From NCBI GenBank assembly GCA_028023455.1, contig JAQFVV010006256.1, positions 1,674,001 to 1,738,000 of the forward strand: a stretch of DNA of 64,000 nt, written 5' to 3'. Shown piece after piece: positions 49,203 to 62,600 of this stretch. This DNA comes from Epiperipatus broadwayi (Eukaryota; Onychophora; Udeonychophora; Euonychophora; Peripatidae). Both the position numbers and the translations under genes were made by a program. The notes under the pieces were generated by a model, which was not told where the DNA came from, did no database searches, and saw only the letters and a list, made by a program, of their open reading frames with translations. Numbering within the stretch: the stretch's first letter is position 1; each line of letters begins with the position of its first letter.

Positions 49203-51490
49203 TACTATATAAATTAGAAGAGATATCAAAGGAAGATAAGTAAACTATTTATTGATAAAGTGAAATTAAAAATTACTATGAGAGTGAGAAAATTAAATCA
49301 ATGATAAATAATATAGAATAGATATGGATTTCGATTGCAATGGTTTGATAAACTTATGAAATAAATAACTTATTGTTTAAAATGTACATCGCAGATATCC
49401 AGGACAATATCAATCTGCATTACAAAAAGAATGTTATATATAATATTAGAATCAAAGGATAATACTTGCAAGGAATATCAGTGGAATAATGTGAATATTG
49501 AAATATAGAAAAGGAGTCTACAATAATAAAAAAATTAAACGAATTGGTAATAATTTTTGTTGTAAAGTGAAAAGAAAATGTCAAATTGTGAATAATTGGT
49601 TACATTGAAATTTTGCATTTAATTATATTACTAAAAAAACTCTGAATCAGAGAAAGGAGGACATCAACTGCAGTTGTTGTAAAATATTTGAAACGATTTG
49701 GTTATCATATAAACTTAAACTCCTCGAGGATGAAACATGGTAAAATTGTATTATGTTTTAAAAAAAAAAATTTTAAAACTTTTATTGTTGGGGTTTGAAT
49801 AGTTTTTAAGCTTTATAATTTAAATAAGTATTATAAAGATGTGGGATAACTAAATGTATAAAAATTAATAACTTGTTTTTTTATTTATTTGTGTATTTAA
49901 TTGTCTAAATTTTTATTTTGTTGAGTGTTAGTTAATGATTACAATAAAGGGGGGATTAATAATAATCTAGGTAAATATAATATAAAATAACATATATTAA
50001 TTTTAAGAGGATAAAATATATGTGTGCAAAAATATAATGTTAAAGTATATATTGTGATATTTAAATTTTGATCTCGTAATTAATTCAAGATAGTTATAGT
50101 GTATTTATATTTGAATCTGACTTGTAATTTGATATAGTTTATTCTTTGTAAGAGATGTAAAAACGGGTATAGGTTGAAGATGAAAGTAAGGAAAATAGCA
50201 TAGTTAAATTGGAGATGGAGAGTTAGTATCTAAGTTTATAGTAGATATATTAAATATAGGAAGTTTTTACTTTATGATATGCCAAAATATATTAGATTAA
50301 TATTCATGATGGTATAATGAAATTTAAACTTAAGTTATTTCAAGAAATTATCAGTTTTCAGAATTATGTTTTTTTTTAATTTTCATTTATTCACAGAATT
50401 GAATAGTAAGACTATTAGGAAAGATTGGGTGGTATGTTAAAAACCAATAGTTCAATAATTATTAATTAAAATTTTATTGTCATAAGTAAAAGAGATCAAA
50501 AATAATAAATGTCATAAAATATAATAGAAGAATATTAATATTTCAGAATATCAATGAATGATTATTTTTGTTTTAAAGAAAATACATACTTTTTTAATCT
50601 TCTTATAGATTCAGAGTTATCAAGAGTTTATAAATTATACTCATTAATAGAAGCTCTAAATAATAATGATTGAAAATTATAAACATAAAAGATTATTGAT
50701 CATTAATTTGATGTTATAACATAATAAGTATACATAATTTTATTGGATAAGAAAATAAAGTTAATCTATGACAATAAAACCTTATATCATTAAAAGAAGA
50801 TATTTAATTTCTAGTTCTTGACAATTATAATTAAAGGAAAATAAAATGTTTGAATGTGCAAATAATTTTATTGTGTTATATTATTAATTTTTTTTTGTAT
50901 ATTGGGTTATTCGTTAAATCCTTTATTAGTTTAAATATAATTATTAAATTTTTTTTGTAAATAATATGTTAATAAATTTAATGTTTAGAAGTTGGATTAA
51001 GTACATAGAATTGTGTTTCTGAATCATCTTCACTACACCTTTACAGAGTGTTAATGGTATTACAAGTTAATTAAATTATGAAACTTAAATCTTAAATAAG
51101 AATTAACTTGAGTATAAGATAATGTATAGTAATTATTAAAAATGACATATTTTAAAAGAAATATTAATCTATTACAAACTGCTATGATCATATAAGTCAT
51201 CAGTGAAGTACATATTCTAAATGTAGCAAAGTATGTTTATTTGTAGAAAATCAGATTATTATTTTATTGTTAAGATTATATATTATTATTTTAATTAAAG
51301 TAAAAGTGTTTATTTATTATTGAAGTATTATAGATCATAAAAACATAAAATAATAAGATACTTTTATTTATAATTATAGTAACTAACAGTTTTCTTAATT
51401 ATTATCTTACTTATAGAATTAAGTAAAATCCCTCTTTATATCTCATAGATTGGATGAATGACTAATTAAAAATCAGTGATAATCCTGATA
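49203..51490. other. AT-rich sequence, nothing recognised
   Basis: Non-coding by eye, with poly-A/T runs near 49759-49775 and 50370. Confidence 0.45.
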
Positions 51491-52652
<1,162 letters not shown>

Positions 52653-52660
52653 ATTTAAAG

Positions 52661-55300
52661 CAGTGGTTCTCAATCTGTGGGTCGCAATTCCTTTGAGGGT
52701 TGAACAATCCTTTTACAGGTGTCACCCACAATCAGATATGCCTACATACGAGTATCCATGTGGTCATTATCACACCAACTCCATTACATACATTCCATAC
52801 AGCTATAGTGTATGTGACAAGGTTAACACCATAATGTACTTATGCAGACCAGTCACATATATGTAAAGAGCAGCTACTGTATTAGAAGCAGCTAATATGT
52901 TGAAGGCAGCAGCATTGAAAATAAAATGACACTTCATGAATTATAATTACTGGCTAAATTTAAAATCATTAACTACTACAAAAATATCTGTAACATGGAA
53001 TGCTGATCAGTTTTTTTATATTCAGTTGTGATTGATGCAAATACTGCATCCTTATGATAATATCAGGTATGTAAAAAAACAGCACCGATAATGGGAAATC
53101 ATAGGAAACTTGACTGAACTATGCCATGTATTATTTTTTGTAGTTTTAAAGTTATTATTATATATTATTTTCATTAGCAAACCATCCCATGACAATTGAT
53201 CAGTAGAGAAAAATATTAAGTAAAGAAAATATAATGAGGATTTTTCATAGTATGGTTTTACCTTAATAATTACAACAGGAATTAAAAAACTGCAATGTGT
53301 TATTTGTTGTAAAGTTCTATCAGCCAAATCTATGAAGTTGAACAAACTAAAATGCCATTGTGATTGCAAGCATCGGAACTTTTCCAGCAAGGATACCAAT
53401 TATTTCAGAAGTAAAGCTGATGGACTCAAGAAAGTCAGATTTGATACCGGTGGCAAATACTACAAACAAAACATAGCAGCTGTTGAAACTTCATATTTGA
53501 TGGCACTTAGAATCACCAGAACTATTAAACCCCACACCATTGCTGAGGATTTACTATTGCCAGCAGCCAAAGACATTGTTTGAGTTATCATTGGAGATGA
53601 ATTTGTTATGAAATTGAGTGCAATTTTCTTATCTAATGGCACTATTTGCAAAAGAATAGATGATATGTCTGCTGATATTCTTGATTAAGTAATCCAGGAA
53701 ATTAAATCTGCACCACTTCCAATATTTAGTATCCCATTTGATGAAATTACAGATGTTGCAAATTGCTCACAGTTACTGGTTTATGTGAGGTATATTAATG
53801 ATGGTGACTTTAAAGATGAGTTTCTTTTTTGCAAACCTCTTAGTACTACTGCACATGATGTTTTTGACAAAGTTGGTTCATTTCTGAAAGAACATAAGAT
53901 CTCATAGGAAAAGTTTGTAGTGTTTGCACAGATGGTGCTGCTGAAATGCTAGAATGTCTATCTCAATTTTAATGTTTGGTACTGAATGAGTCATCAAAAG
54001 TTATTGGAACTCACTGTATAATTCATCGACAAATATTATCAACAAAGCTGCTACCACAAGAGTTATAAGAAGTAATGAAAAGTGTCATAAGTTGTGTCAA
54101 TTTTATAAAAGTGAGCCCTTTATATAGTCAACTGTTTTTGTAACTATGCAATGAGTTGGATGCTCCAAACAATGCTCTGCTATTTTATACTGAAGTAAGA
54201 TGGTTGTTGAGAGAAAATATTTTGAAACATGTTTTTGATCTTTGTGATAAAATGTTTTTTTATCAAAAGGCAAGACTGTAGTTCAAAGTATTTTGATGAC
54301 AAAATGAACTGCAGAAAATAGCTTAGTTGGTTGACATCTTTGCCATCTTGAATGAGTTAAATTTATCACTGCAAAGATCAAATGCAACATGCCTTGATTT
54401 GTCTGAAAAAATCCAATCATTCCAAATAAAACATCAGCTTTGGAAAAAAAAATTGGATGAAAATAAAATTTACATGTTGCCTAATTTATCCGATATTTTT
54501 GAAGAACATGTCACTGAATCAGACAAAAATATTACAATGGTAATTTCTGTGAAAAAACACTTGCACATGCTTGCAGATATTTTCCAAATCTACCTGACAC
54601 CCCATTTGCTTTTACCAGAAGCCCATTCACAGTCAAAGTTGAAGATGCTTCTGAGACAGCACAAGAGGAGTTTATTGAAATTATTAATAATGATGTGGAA
54701 AGAACTGATTTTTCTACAATGCCAGTTACAAAATTCTGGTTCAAGTATTTGCAGTTATATTCTGCTCTGTCTGAAACAGTGTTGTGCCTTCTTCTTCCAT
54801 TTCCAACAACATATCTTTGTGAAACAGGTTTTTCCAGCTTGTTGCTTATAAAGTCTAAATACAAAAGCAGACTTGTTGTGGAAGATGATCCGTGTTGTGC
54901 TCTTGCATAGACTGCCCCAAGAATTTCTGATCTGATGAGAAATAATCAATCTCAATCTTCACACTGACCTTGGCTCTTTATGCATACTATCACAAAATGT
55001 AGCAATATAGTTTGCTATTGTTATGTTAAGACTATTACCATGCTTCAAAAAAATTTCATTTATTTATAATTAGAAAAAAATATTTCACAATATATAATTA
55101 CATATTATTTTTGTGATTGATCATTATGCTTTATTATGATCAATTTGTAATAATGAAAATACATTCTACATATCAGATATTTGCATTACAATTCATAACA
55201 GTAGCAAAATTACAATTTCCAATGAAAATAATTTTAAGGTCACCACAACATAAGGAACTGTATTAGGGAGTCATGGCATTACGGAGGTTAAGAACCATTG
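52661..55300 (+). mobile_element. Complete but inactive hAT DNA transposon (Buster/ZBED5-like)
   Basis: The left end cagtggttctcaa (52661-52673) and right end ttaagaaccattg (55288-55300) are inverted repeats with 2 mismatches in 13, starting CA and ending TG as hAT elements do. The bases beside them, atttaaag (52653-52660) and atttagta (55301-55308), agree at 5 of 8 positions, consistent with an old 8-bp hAT target-site duplication. The 2640-bp length leaves about 600 bases of 5' and 330 bases of 3' untranslated sequence around the transposase relic. Confidence 0.85.
53290..54967 (+). pseudogene. hAT transposase relic, ZBED5-like
   Basis: The transposase would bind the element ends and cut and paste the DNA. 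The BED zinc finger is at the start: CVIC at 53296-53307, then H-x4-H from 53356. LKKVRFDTGG and IKPHTIAEDLLLPAAKDIV follow. The RNase H-like catalytic fold comes next: RIDDMSADILD, FDEITDVANCSQLLVYVRY (first acidic motif), KVGSFLKEHKIS, then in another frame VCTDGAAEMLE (second), VIGTHCIIHRQ and LLFYTEVRWL (RW motif). A third frame covers LVDIFAILNELNLSL to MVISVKKHLHMLAD. The dimerisation region is TDFSTMPVTKFWFKYLQ and LLLPFPTTYLCETGFSSLL. In-frame stops are at 53581, 53686, 53905 and 54908, with frame changes near 53915, 54270-54300 and 54570-54620. Domain order is complete, so it died by small mutations, not deletion. Similar proteins are annotated as ZBED5 or FAM200-like. Confidence 0.9.
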
Positions 55301-55308
55301 ATTTAGTA

Positions 55309-56721
55309 TCTTGCAGTTTACTGATTACCAATTAATTACTCTGTGATGCTCATTGTTTAATGTTCAAATTGGTCTGAAACTTGGAAATATTTGTAGTTTG
55401 TTGAATTTTTTTCATGTAGCAGAATATTGCTAACTCAGACTGATATTAAAATTGGTTAATACATTACCATTTATCAGCAATAGTCAGAAGACAAAGTTTC
55501 TAAGATTATCTTGGATCGATAAAGATTCATGTTAAAACATTTCTCACAAAAATATAATTAATATATAATGCCGTGTGTACAGCTTATGATGAACATATTA
55601 TACATCTATGGGTAACAAATTTTATAATCACCTTTAACTTTTTTGTTACTAATTATTTTATTACTATTAGCAATGTTACTATTGAAGATTATGATTGTTG
55701 ATCTATTAAAGTCAAATTACTCAGTTAGTCAGCCTATCAAATAGTCTTTTTGTGAGAAATTTAAATGATTAGATATTCTGTATTAATAAAAATTCAATTT
55801 TCTTGATAAATGTAATAAGTGCCCTTATACATGCTTATACGCAACTATAGTGAAGCTTATTTCTATAAATTAAATATTGCTTAGAACTTTCAAGAACTTC
55901 TTGCATTCTCATATTCATAGTAAGATGAAATAGAGTAATAATGAAGAGATTAATGTAATTGTATATATTATGAAGAGATTTAAATTTATTTAAATTCCAT
56001 GTTAAATATTTAAATTAGTTTTTTTTTTTTTTGGAGAGAGGAAATGATGAATCTCTACAGTTGATAGCATTCATATTATTCGCTATTCTCTTTATTAATC
56101 TATTGTTTTGAATTATAAAATGTAGAGTAAAAAATTGTAGTGAAGCTCAAATTATACAGTGTAGGCAAAATTAGATAATTTTAAATATTTTTATTTAGAT
56201 AAAATTTCTGATTTTAAAAGTGCATTCCACTTAGACTACATATTAAAAAATATAAAATGAAAAGATGTTTTTCAGTTCAAAGTTGATTTATAATCTTGCA
56301 CATTAATGACATGGTTTTTTAAAAGCAAAAAATTGGTGAACAATTACAAAATGAATTAATATCAGTAACAATTTATAATGTCAATTTGGTAAAAAGATAA
56401 AAAAAAAAAAGAAAAGAACCGAATGGATAGTACATTGGGCATAGTATTTATTTATTTTTTCTTCTTGTTTTATTTTAATTTAATGAATTGCAAATTAGGA
56501 AATAAGTAAAAAATAAAATGGTAGTTTAGCAATGAAAAAAATATATTTCTTTTAATTATAGTCACCAAAATGTTCCCTACAGATTAATACTTTTTCTTCA
56601 TATGTTTATTTTTGAAAAATAATAAATCTAATAGTTCTGTTATTATAAAACAAAATGACATATTTGAGGATTATCGCTTACTAGGGTAATGACATGATAA
56701 GGACTGAAACGAGTTGAAAGA
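55309..56721. other. AT-rich sequence, nothing recognised
   Basis: No gene was recognised. Poly-T occurs near 56018-56032 and poly-A near 56399-56412. Confidence 0.4.
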
Positions 56722-57189
56722 GCCTTGGCAATAGTTAAAACAGGCAAAACTCTCTATACATATTGCCACTCAGTGCAAGCCAGAGTAATCAATGGATGCC
56801 AGAAGGCTTGTGCATAAAATCTCCATCTAGTGCCTACTCATCAAACATCCTCAGACTAGTTTCTGTCTTGTGGCCTTTGTCAGTGAGGAGCCTTGGATCT
56901 GAGAGCACTCCACCTAGATATTAGGATCTAATGCAATCCTCCAGAAGCCACCTTTTATCTCTGCTTAACTACAAACTATGAGATTTAAACTGAAAACACT
57001 ATAATATTTTCAATCCAAGCTCATCAGCTTATATAGTCATATAGGTCTGAACTCAGTTCAGCACCTATACATTTTGGGGTCTTTGGTTCTTTAATAACCA
57101 TAGCAACCACTATCATATTAGGCAGGATAACAGTTAAGAGCAGGCATAAGAAATGGTGATCATGTGATGTTTATTGCCTTGGCAATAGT
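56722..57189 (+). mobile_element. Family A short element, copy 3 (full length, 14-bp target-site duplication)
   Basis: The element (56736-57175, 440 bp) lies between perfect 14-base direct repeats, gccttggcaatagt, at 56722-56735 and 57176-57189. The landmark gccagaaggcttgtgcataa is at 56798-56817 and the end is ggtgatcatgtgatgttt. This copy has no inverted head. In its place it carries a block (about 57030-57140: 'ttcagcacctatacattttg', 'accatagcaaccac') absent from copies 1 and 2, and is probably closest to the original form. It has no coding potential, poly-A tail or terminal inverted repeats. Confidence 0.8.
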
Positions 57190-57929
57190 GTTTTATATTA
57201 TTTTAAAGTTTCTTTGTTTTATACAATAGTCGTATTGTTATATTATGACTTTTTTTTTTTACTCAAATTTTTATTATTATTATTTTCACATAGGAACTTA
57301 TTATAATTACTTTTTTGTGAGGTTTTTGAATTTGAATTACAATGCATTTTGGGGCACCAATTGTCCTACTGGAGTGAAAGTGTACATTACAAAAGAATGT
57401 CTTCTATGTTTATTAAATGTTAGCAGATGCTATCTATATTACTGTGCAAATAGATTTTTATGACTGCATATTTTTAATTGATTCATATTTTCTAAGCAAA
57501 ATGGACTTTTCTGATCATGTTTTTAATGGCATTTATATTCTTTGAATAATTTTAAAATATAAACTTCACAGAACTTACTATAAAAATAATTTAAATTGAA
57601 AAACAGCTTTAAGAATATACTTGGATATGCATATATGAAATTATTATTAAAATTAAAAATTTTTCAAAAATGATAGAACATGGATGTAATAAATAAATCT
57701 AGAGGGGCAATTATCCCCAGGTTCTAAGATAAATGGTCCAATTAGTTTAAGATTTATTGCATTCTCTTAAAAAAAGTGTGGGAGCATACTAGATCTATAT
57801 AAATATATGTACATCCAGTATTAATCACATATAAATGCTATCAGTAAACCTAGAAAGACAATATGCTTCAGATTTGAGGAGAGAAGGTGCTACTAGTATA
57901 TATTTTATCATAATTCAATCAATCAATAA
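57190..57929. other. AT-rich sequence, nothing recognised
   Basis: The frame at 57245-57463 (+) is Tyr/Phe-rich and without motif. No repeat was recognised. Confidence 0.4.
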
Positions 57930-58330
57930 CATCCTGATCTATGGACATATCCAGGAGAATAGTCACATCACAAATTCATTCATTTCTCCACTCTGTTTTT
58001 TCATTATCCAGCTCTTCAAGTCATGTATCTTTTACTATCTCATATCATCCAACAAAGACATTTTTTAATCCCTTTTTCTCATTTCCATTCACCATTTTTC
58101 TCAAAACATCTTTCATTAAACTATTCTTTCTTCTTAATATATGACTGATTGAGGAAATTATTCTTTTCAAAACTTCATTTATCATTTTATTCATCCAACT
58201 ACTTTTTTCCATCACTCTCTATAACCACAACTAAAAGGCTTCCAATCTGTTCCTATTTTTTCTCATTGTCCATATTTCACTACCATACAATAGCACATTA
58301 TCAATGGATTATCTTTATGATGATTTCACA
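57930..58330 (-). pseudogene. LINE reverse transcriptase C-terminal fragment
   Basis: On the - strand from about 58290 downwards the translation reads VLLYGSEIWTMRKNRNRLEAF, where LLYGSE.WT is the hallmark after the RT domain. It continues MEKSSWMNKMINEVLKRI (usually 'ekisW.drv.NEEVL.R'), then HILRRKNSLMKDVLRKM (usually 'GH.LRgdgLMKdv.eGr') and VNGNEKKGLKN (usually 'G.rgrGRp'). The stretch is nearly open with a few stops. It is a different, younger-looking fragment than the LINEs at 1.4 and 20.5 kb, truncated at its 5' side as is usual for LINEs. Upstream bases to about 58420 may hold a decayed continuation. The + strand frames over this region are the complement and not genes. Confidence 0.75.
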
Positions 58331-58559
58331 GGTTTATGACTTTAATAGCCTTATGTCTACTCCTGTTAGGCAAGATGTCAAAGTTAACCTTAACTAAGAT
58401 ATTAACATCAATCTGAATAAATCTTGTGAACATATTTATAATAAAAATCAAAGAAATTATAAGACAAAATAGTTTACTAGTGTCTTCTTTGCTGAAATAA
58501 CCCTCATTACAGGCTTAATGCACTAACCATATCTCATAAAATGATCATCAGTCTACTGC
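58331..58559. other. Unassigned sequence between two LINE fragments
   Basis: The lower part may be the decayed RT of the - strand LINE; the rest shows no motif. Confidence 0.3.
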
Positions 58560-58860
58560 TTTTCTTTTCACCATTGATCTATAATGATCTACCCCAACTT
58601 AGAAGAATGCTATTCCTGATCCAGGTCCCAATGTGGTGGTGGGTGATTTATTTAACAGCAGTCAACACTGCATTACACATTTGCTATCATAGGAATTTGT
58701 GGCATTTATAGAAGTAAATATATCATTCCACTATTCTCTTCACAACTTCCTGATAGTGAATGTTGTTCCATTGTCAGTGATTTCTTATTTACATTTACTT
58801 TGCTTATTGACAACTAACTTTCACATCTGATGGCTATTCTCCTATCTACAATCTATAGAA
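58560..58860 (+). pseudogene. Possible LINE endonuclease fragment
   Basis: In shifting + strand frames this reads PDPGPNVVVGDLFNSSQH (compare 'PGPNVVVVGDFN..H' of LINE endonucleases), then FVAFIEVNISFHYS, then IVSDFLFTFTLL, then SHLMAILLSTI (compare the 'SDH..I' motif). Order and spacing fit the C-terminal half of an apurinic endonuclease, but each block is short and stops are frequent. Confidence 0.35.
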
Positions 58861-59175
58861 GTTCTAACAGCATACAGTTGAAGAGGAATGGGTAAAAAAT
58901 ATTTACTCCCATCAGATATGATAAAAGATGATATATTTGTTTGGATATATTTTTAAAAAAAATTAGGCAAATAAAAATAGAGAATCTGATATTTATAAGC
59001 AAAAATGATAAATATGTATCCTTTAAGATTTTCAGCATATAAATTACTATATAATAAATATGTTGGAAATGCTAAATCATTGAATATTTAATTATAATTA
59101 AAATATTAAATGACAAATCACCCCCCTCTCACATTTCTTTTAAGCAATGCTATCTTGTTAATGAAGATAAAGATT
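58861..59175. other. AT-rich sequence, nothing recognised
   Basis: No features were seen apart from an AT-rich frame at 58853-59038 (-) without motif. Confidence 0.35.
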
Positions 59176-59690
59176 AAATAAATCTATATTTCAATATTTA
59201 TCAATATTGCAGCATACGATTCAAAAGGTTACCGGTTGTCATGCTGTTTAAAAATTCAGATTGTATTTATATTCACAAGGTAACATTTCAGGAAAAATAT
59301 ATTTGGATAGTGATTTAATATTTTATATTTAAATTTGCAGTTAAAAATATGCAATAGTTCTACTTTTTATATACTCAATTTGGGAAATTGCAAAATTTAA
59401 AAATGAGTAATGTATTAGTTTTCTTTGTATATGTAAATGAAACATTTGTTTATGAGCAATTTAGATCATTGCTAATTAAAATTTCATACACCTTGTTTGA
59501 ATAAATCTGTATTTCAATATTTAACACCACTGCAGCATATGATTCAAGAGATTACCTCTTGGCCATATTGTTTGAAAATTCAGACTATCTTTATTCACGA
59601 GGTAGCATTGTTGAAAAAACATAATATTTGGGGAAAATTATTTGACTTTATATATTTGAATTTTCAACTAATGAAGTGCATTAGGTTTAT
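59176..59690 (+). repeat. Local direct duplication, two units about 322 bp apart
   Basis: 59178-59350 and 59500-59690 align: 'aataaatct(a/g)tatttcaatattta', 'tgcagcata(c/t)gattcaa', 'ggttacc'/'gattacc', 'aaaattcaga', 'attcac(a/g)aggta(a/g)cat', then 'ttgaattttcaa'-like sequence. The arrangement suggests a tandem duplication with unit length of about 320 bp. The 66-codon frame in the second unit (59497-59697) is interrupted in the first, so coding is unlikely. Confidence 0.65.
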
Positions 59691-62600
59691 TAATTAAAAT
59701 ATATAAATTATATATAGTTCATATTATAATGAGAAGATCTTTAGAATTATTTTAAAAATGTTTTAAACAAATTACAGATGCCATAGTATTAATTTGGTTA
59801 TTGAAAGTTTGGTAACTTCTAAAATCCAGACAAAATTATGAGAGGGAAGAAGAGCTTCAAATTTTCTTAAATATCAGCCTTTACAGTTTTAACATAAATT
59901 GTAATTTAGTTAAGTAATATTTTTATTTAACTTTGAAGATTTACAAATTTTAAAAAAAGCTTTGCACTATAAATATGTTAATAGATGTATTTTAAGATAA
60001 AAACAAAACAAAAAGTCTTAGTAAATATTCAAAAATTAGTAAGCCTAATTGACATGAATGTCATATTTTCTATGTATCATATTTTTATTTTGTCTTTTTA
60101 TTTTAACAATTAACTATTTAATTTAAGATTTTAATTCTTCTTCAGAAAATAGAAAATAAACCTAAATTACTAATTATGCTAAAAACATTTACTGTAGTTG
60201 ATTTAATTTTTTTTGCAAACTATTACTAAAAATAAACATAAGAAGAAAAAAACTAAATAAGATGACATGCATTTTACAAGAAAGTAAAAAAAAAGTAAAA
60301 CTAGTAAATGTTTTTTTTTCATTACTATTAAAACTTTCACTCTACCATTATAAAAATTAGTGCTTAATATATAGATAATATTGGAAATATATTCAACAGA
60401 TATTAGAATTAGTAGTTACAGTACTGTTAATATTTAATATTTGTCTTTAATAAATGAGGTAAAAGAATTACTAAATACATATTTTTTATTTTTACAACAT
60501 AAAGATACTGTACTAACATAAAATAAGTTTATTATAGAGAAGAATATATTATAAATATATGTTCAATATGGTAGATATTAATCTTAATGGCTATTATTTA
60601 ATATTTACATTAAAAAAATAAAAGGTGTGCTATTAAATTATTATTACATAATAATCTGTCAAAATCATTAATCTTGAAAGGCTAGAGAATGTGATGCGCC
60701 TATATTACTATTTTATACTAAAGAATTCTCTTCAAAATATCTGCTGGAGAATCATCAATTTTATCCCCAATGACTTCAGAATTTTCTGTGATGAAACTTT
60801 TAAAACTACTTTCTATCAAGTTTCACATGTAGATTGTTATAAGAAGCTATTTCAGGCTTTCTGGATTGAAAATAAATTTACAATAATGACATATAAAACA
60901 GCTTAAATATTGAGAATCCAGAATAAATTAAGATAACAGGGCATCGAGCATTTGTAAATTGCTATCAGTAATGATCAAGTCTTATTATGTTACTACATAG
61001 TCATCTCAATTTATCTTTAAAAAAAACTCTACATACACTGTTTGCATTAATTATTGAATTTTCTTTTTCAAATCAAGCTTTAATTAAAAATTTATATATG
61101 ATTTTTTAAATTAAAAAATAATCAAATGGTCTGCTATTGTGAAGGTCATGTAATGCTCAAACCCTAGAATTAACAAACCCAAATTATGATTCATAGATCT
61201 TTATTCTCAAATCTATTACTGTATTAATCAAAGATTTTAGCATTCTTTTTATCTAATTTAATAAAAATAAGTAAAATAGTAATAATAATAAAATGATAAC
61301 AATATTAAAAAATAAAACATCAATTTTTCCATTCTGATTAGATTTAGATGCTAAAATTTGATTACAAAAGAAAAGTTTTATATTCCTGAAGATTAAAAGA
61401 TACATATAAAGTTAAAAATATGTAAAGATTGTCATTATGTAAAAAGTGTATGAATAAGTAGAAAAGGAGATTTAAAGAATTTTAGGATTAAAATTTAAAA
61501 AAAAAAACCAACTTATAGTGTAAATTTTTATATAAAATAATTGAAGATTTAAAAGAATGGAGTAGATAGAAAGATCAAAGCAAAAATAAAAAAAGAAACT
61601 CAATAAATTACAGACTAAAAAAAATCTGTTGGTGTTTTAAAACAAATAGCAATAATGGAAAAAAAGGAAAGATCAAGGATGAAAAAAATAGATTCCATGA
61701 ATGTCAAGGAAAATAAACAAGTAGATATTTGATAAGATTAAACTTGAATGATTAGGTTAAAATTATTCTTATGAAAGATCTAAGTCATTAGAAAAGAGTA
61801 TAATTCTTGACTGATTCAGTGCTTCAAAGATACTGACTAGCAATGATGTGAGTGAAATCCATTAGCCTGAAAAAACAATTAGACAATAGGTCATTTTGGA
61901 AAAATACTGTTATGATCCTAAGGTTAACTGATAATGTCTATTAATAAATTTAAACAAAAAAATATTATGGAAATCTGACGATACAGATAATATATGAAGT
62001 GTATTGTAGGAGTGGTTTCAAATAATAAAAGGGAATGTAATCTTGTAGAAAATTGCTATGCTATGACTAGGTTTATATATATAGTGTTTTTAATTTTTAC
62101 TTTTATTATCTAAATAGTTTTATTTTCACATAAAACTTATTAATATTAACAATCATCATAGCATTTATTAATCAAATTCAAATTTCTATTGAAAATTTTA
62201 TAAAGATGAAAGGGTTAACGAAAATTTTAAATAAGAGTTCTAAAGGTCAGATCATATGAATAACAAGTAATTGTTCTGCTAGTGGTTTTCTTTGGAAGGT
62301 CAAAGTTCCTTTAAGTTTTTTAATCAATCATTGTTTATACACATTTTTATCTTAAAACTGGCATAATGCTTGTCAGTTTATTAAAGTTAATAATATGTGT
62401 GTTGTGTGAAGTAAGTTTATGTATATATTTATAAATGTATTTGGATTTAGACAATACTGGTTGATGATGTCAGAATTCAAGTGGCAGCCATTCATTTCTT
62501 AATAACAATAGTGATTACCAAAGTAGTTTGAAAAATGTGTGTATGTATACTTTACAAATAAAGATAAATATTTATATATAGACATAAAGACGATTATTTT

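Noticed and set aside
53052-53399. 115-codon open frame on the - strand inside the hAT element
   Set aside because: It overlaps the antisense of the transposase start and has no recognisable domain.
54532-54864. 110-codon open frame on the - strand in the hAT transposase
   Set aside because: Antisense of the dimerisation region; the + strand reading matches known transposases.
57835-58397. Three + strand open frames
   Set aside because: The - strand here carries the LLYGSE.WT C-terminal region of a LINE; the + frames are its complement.
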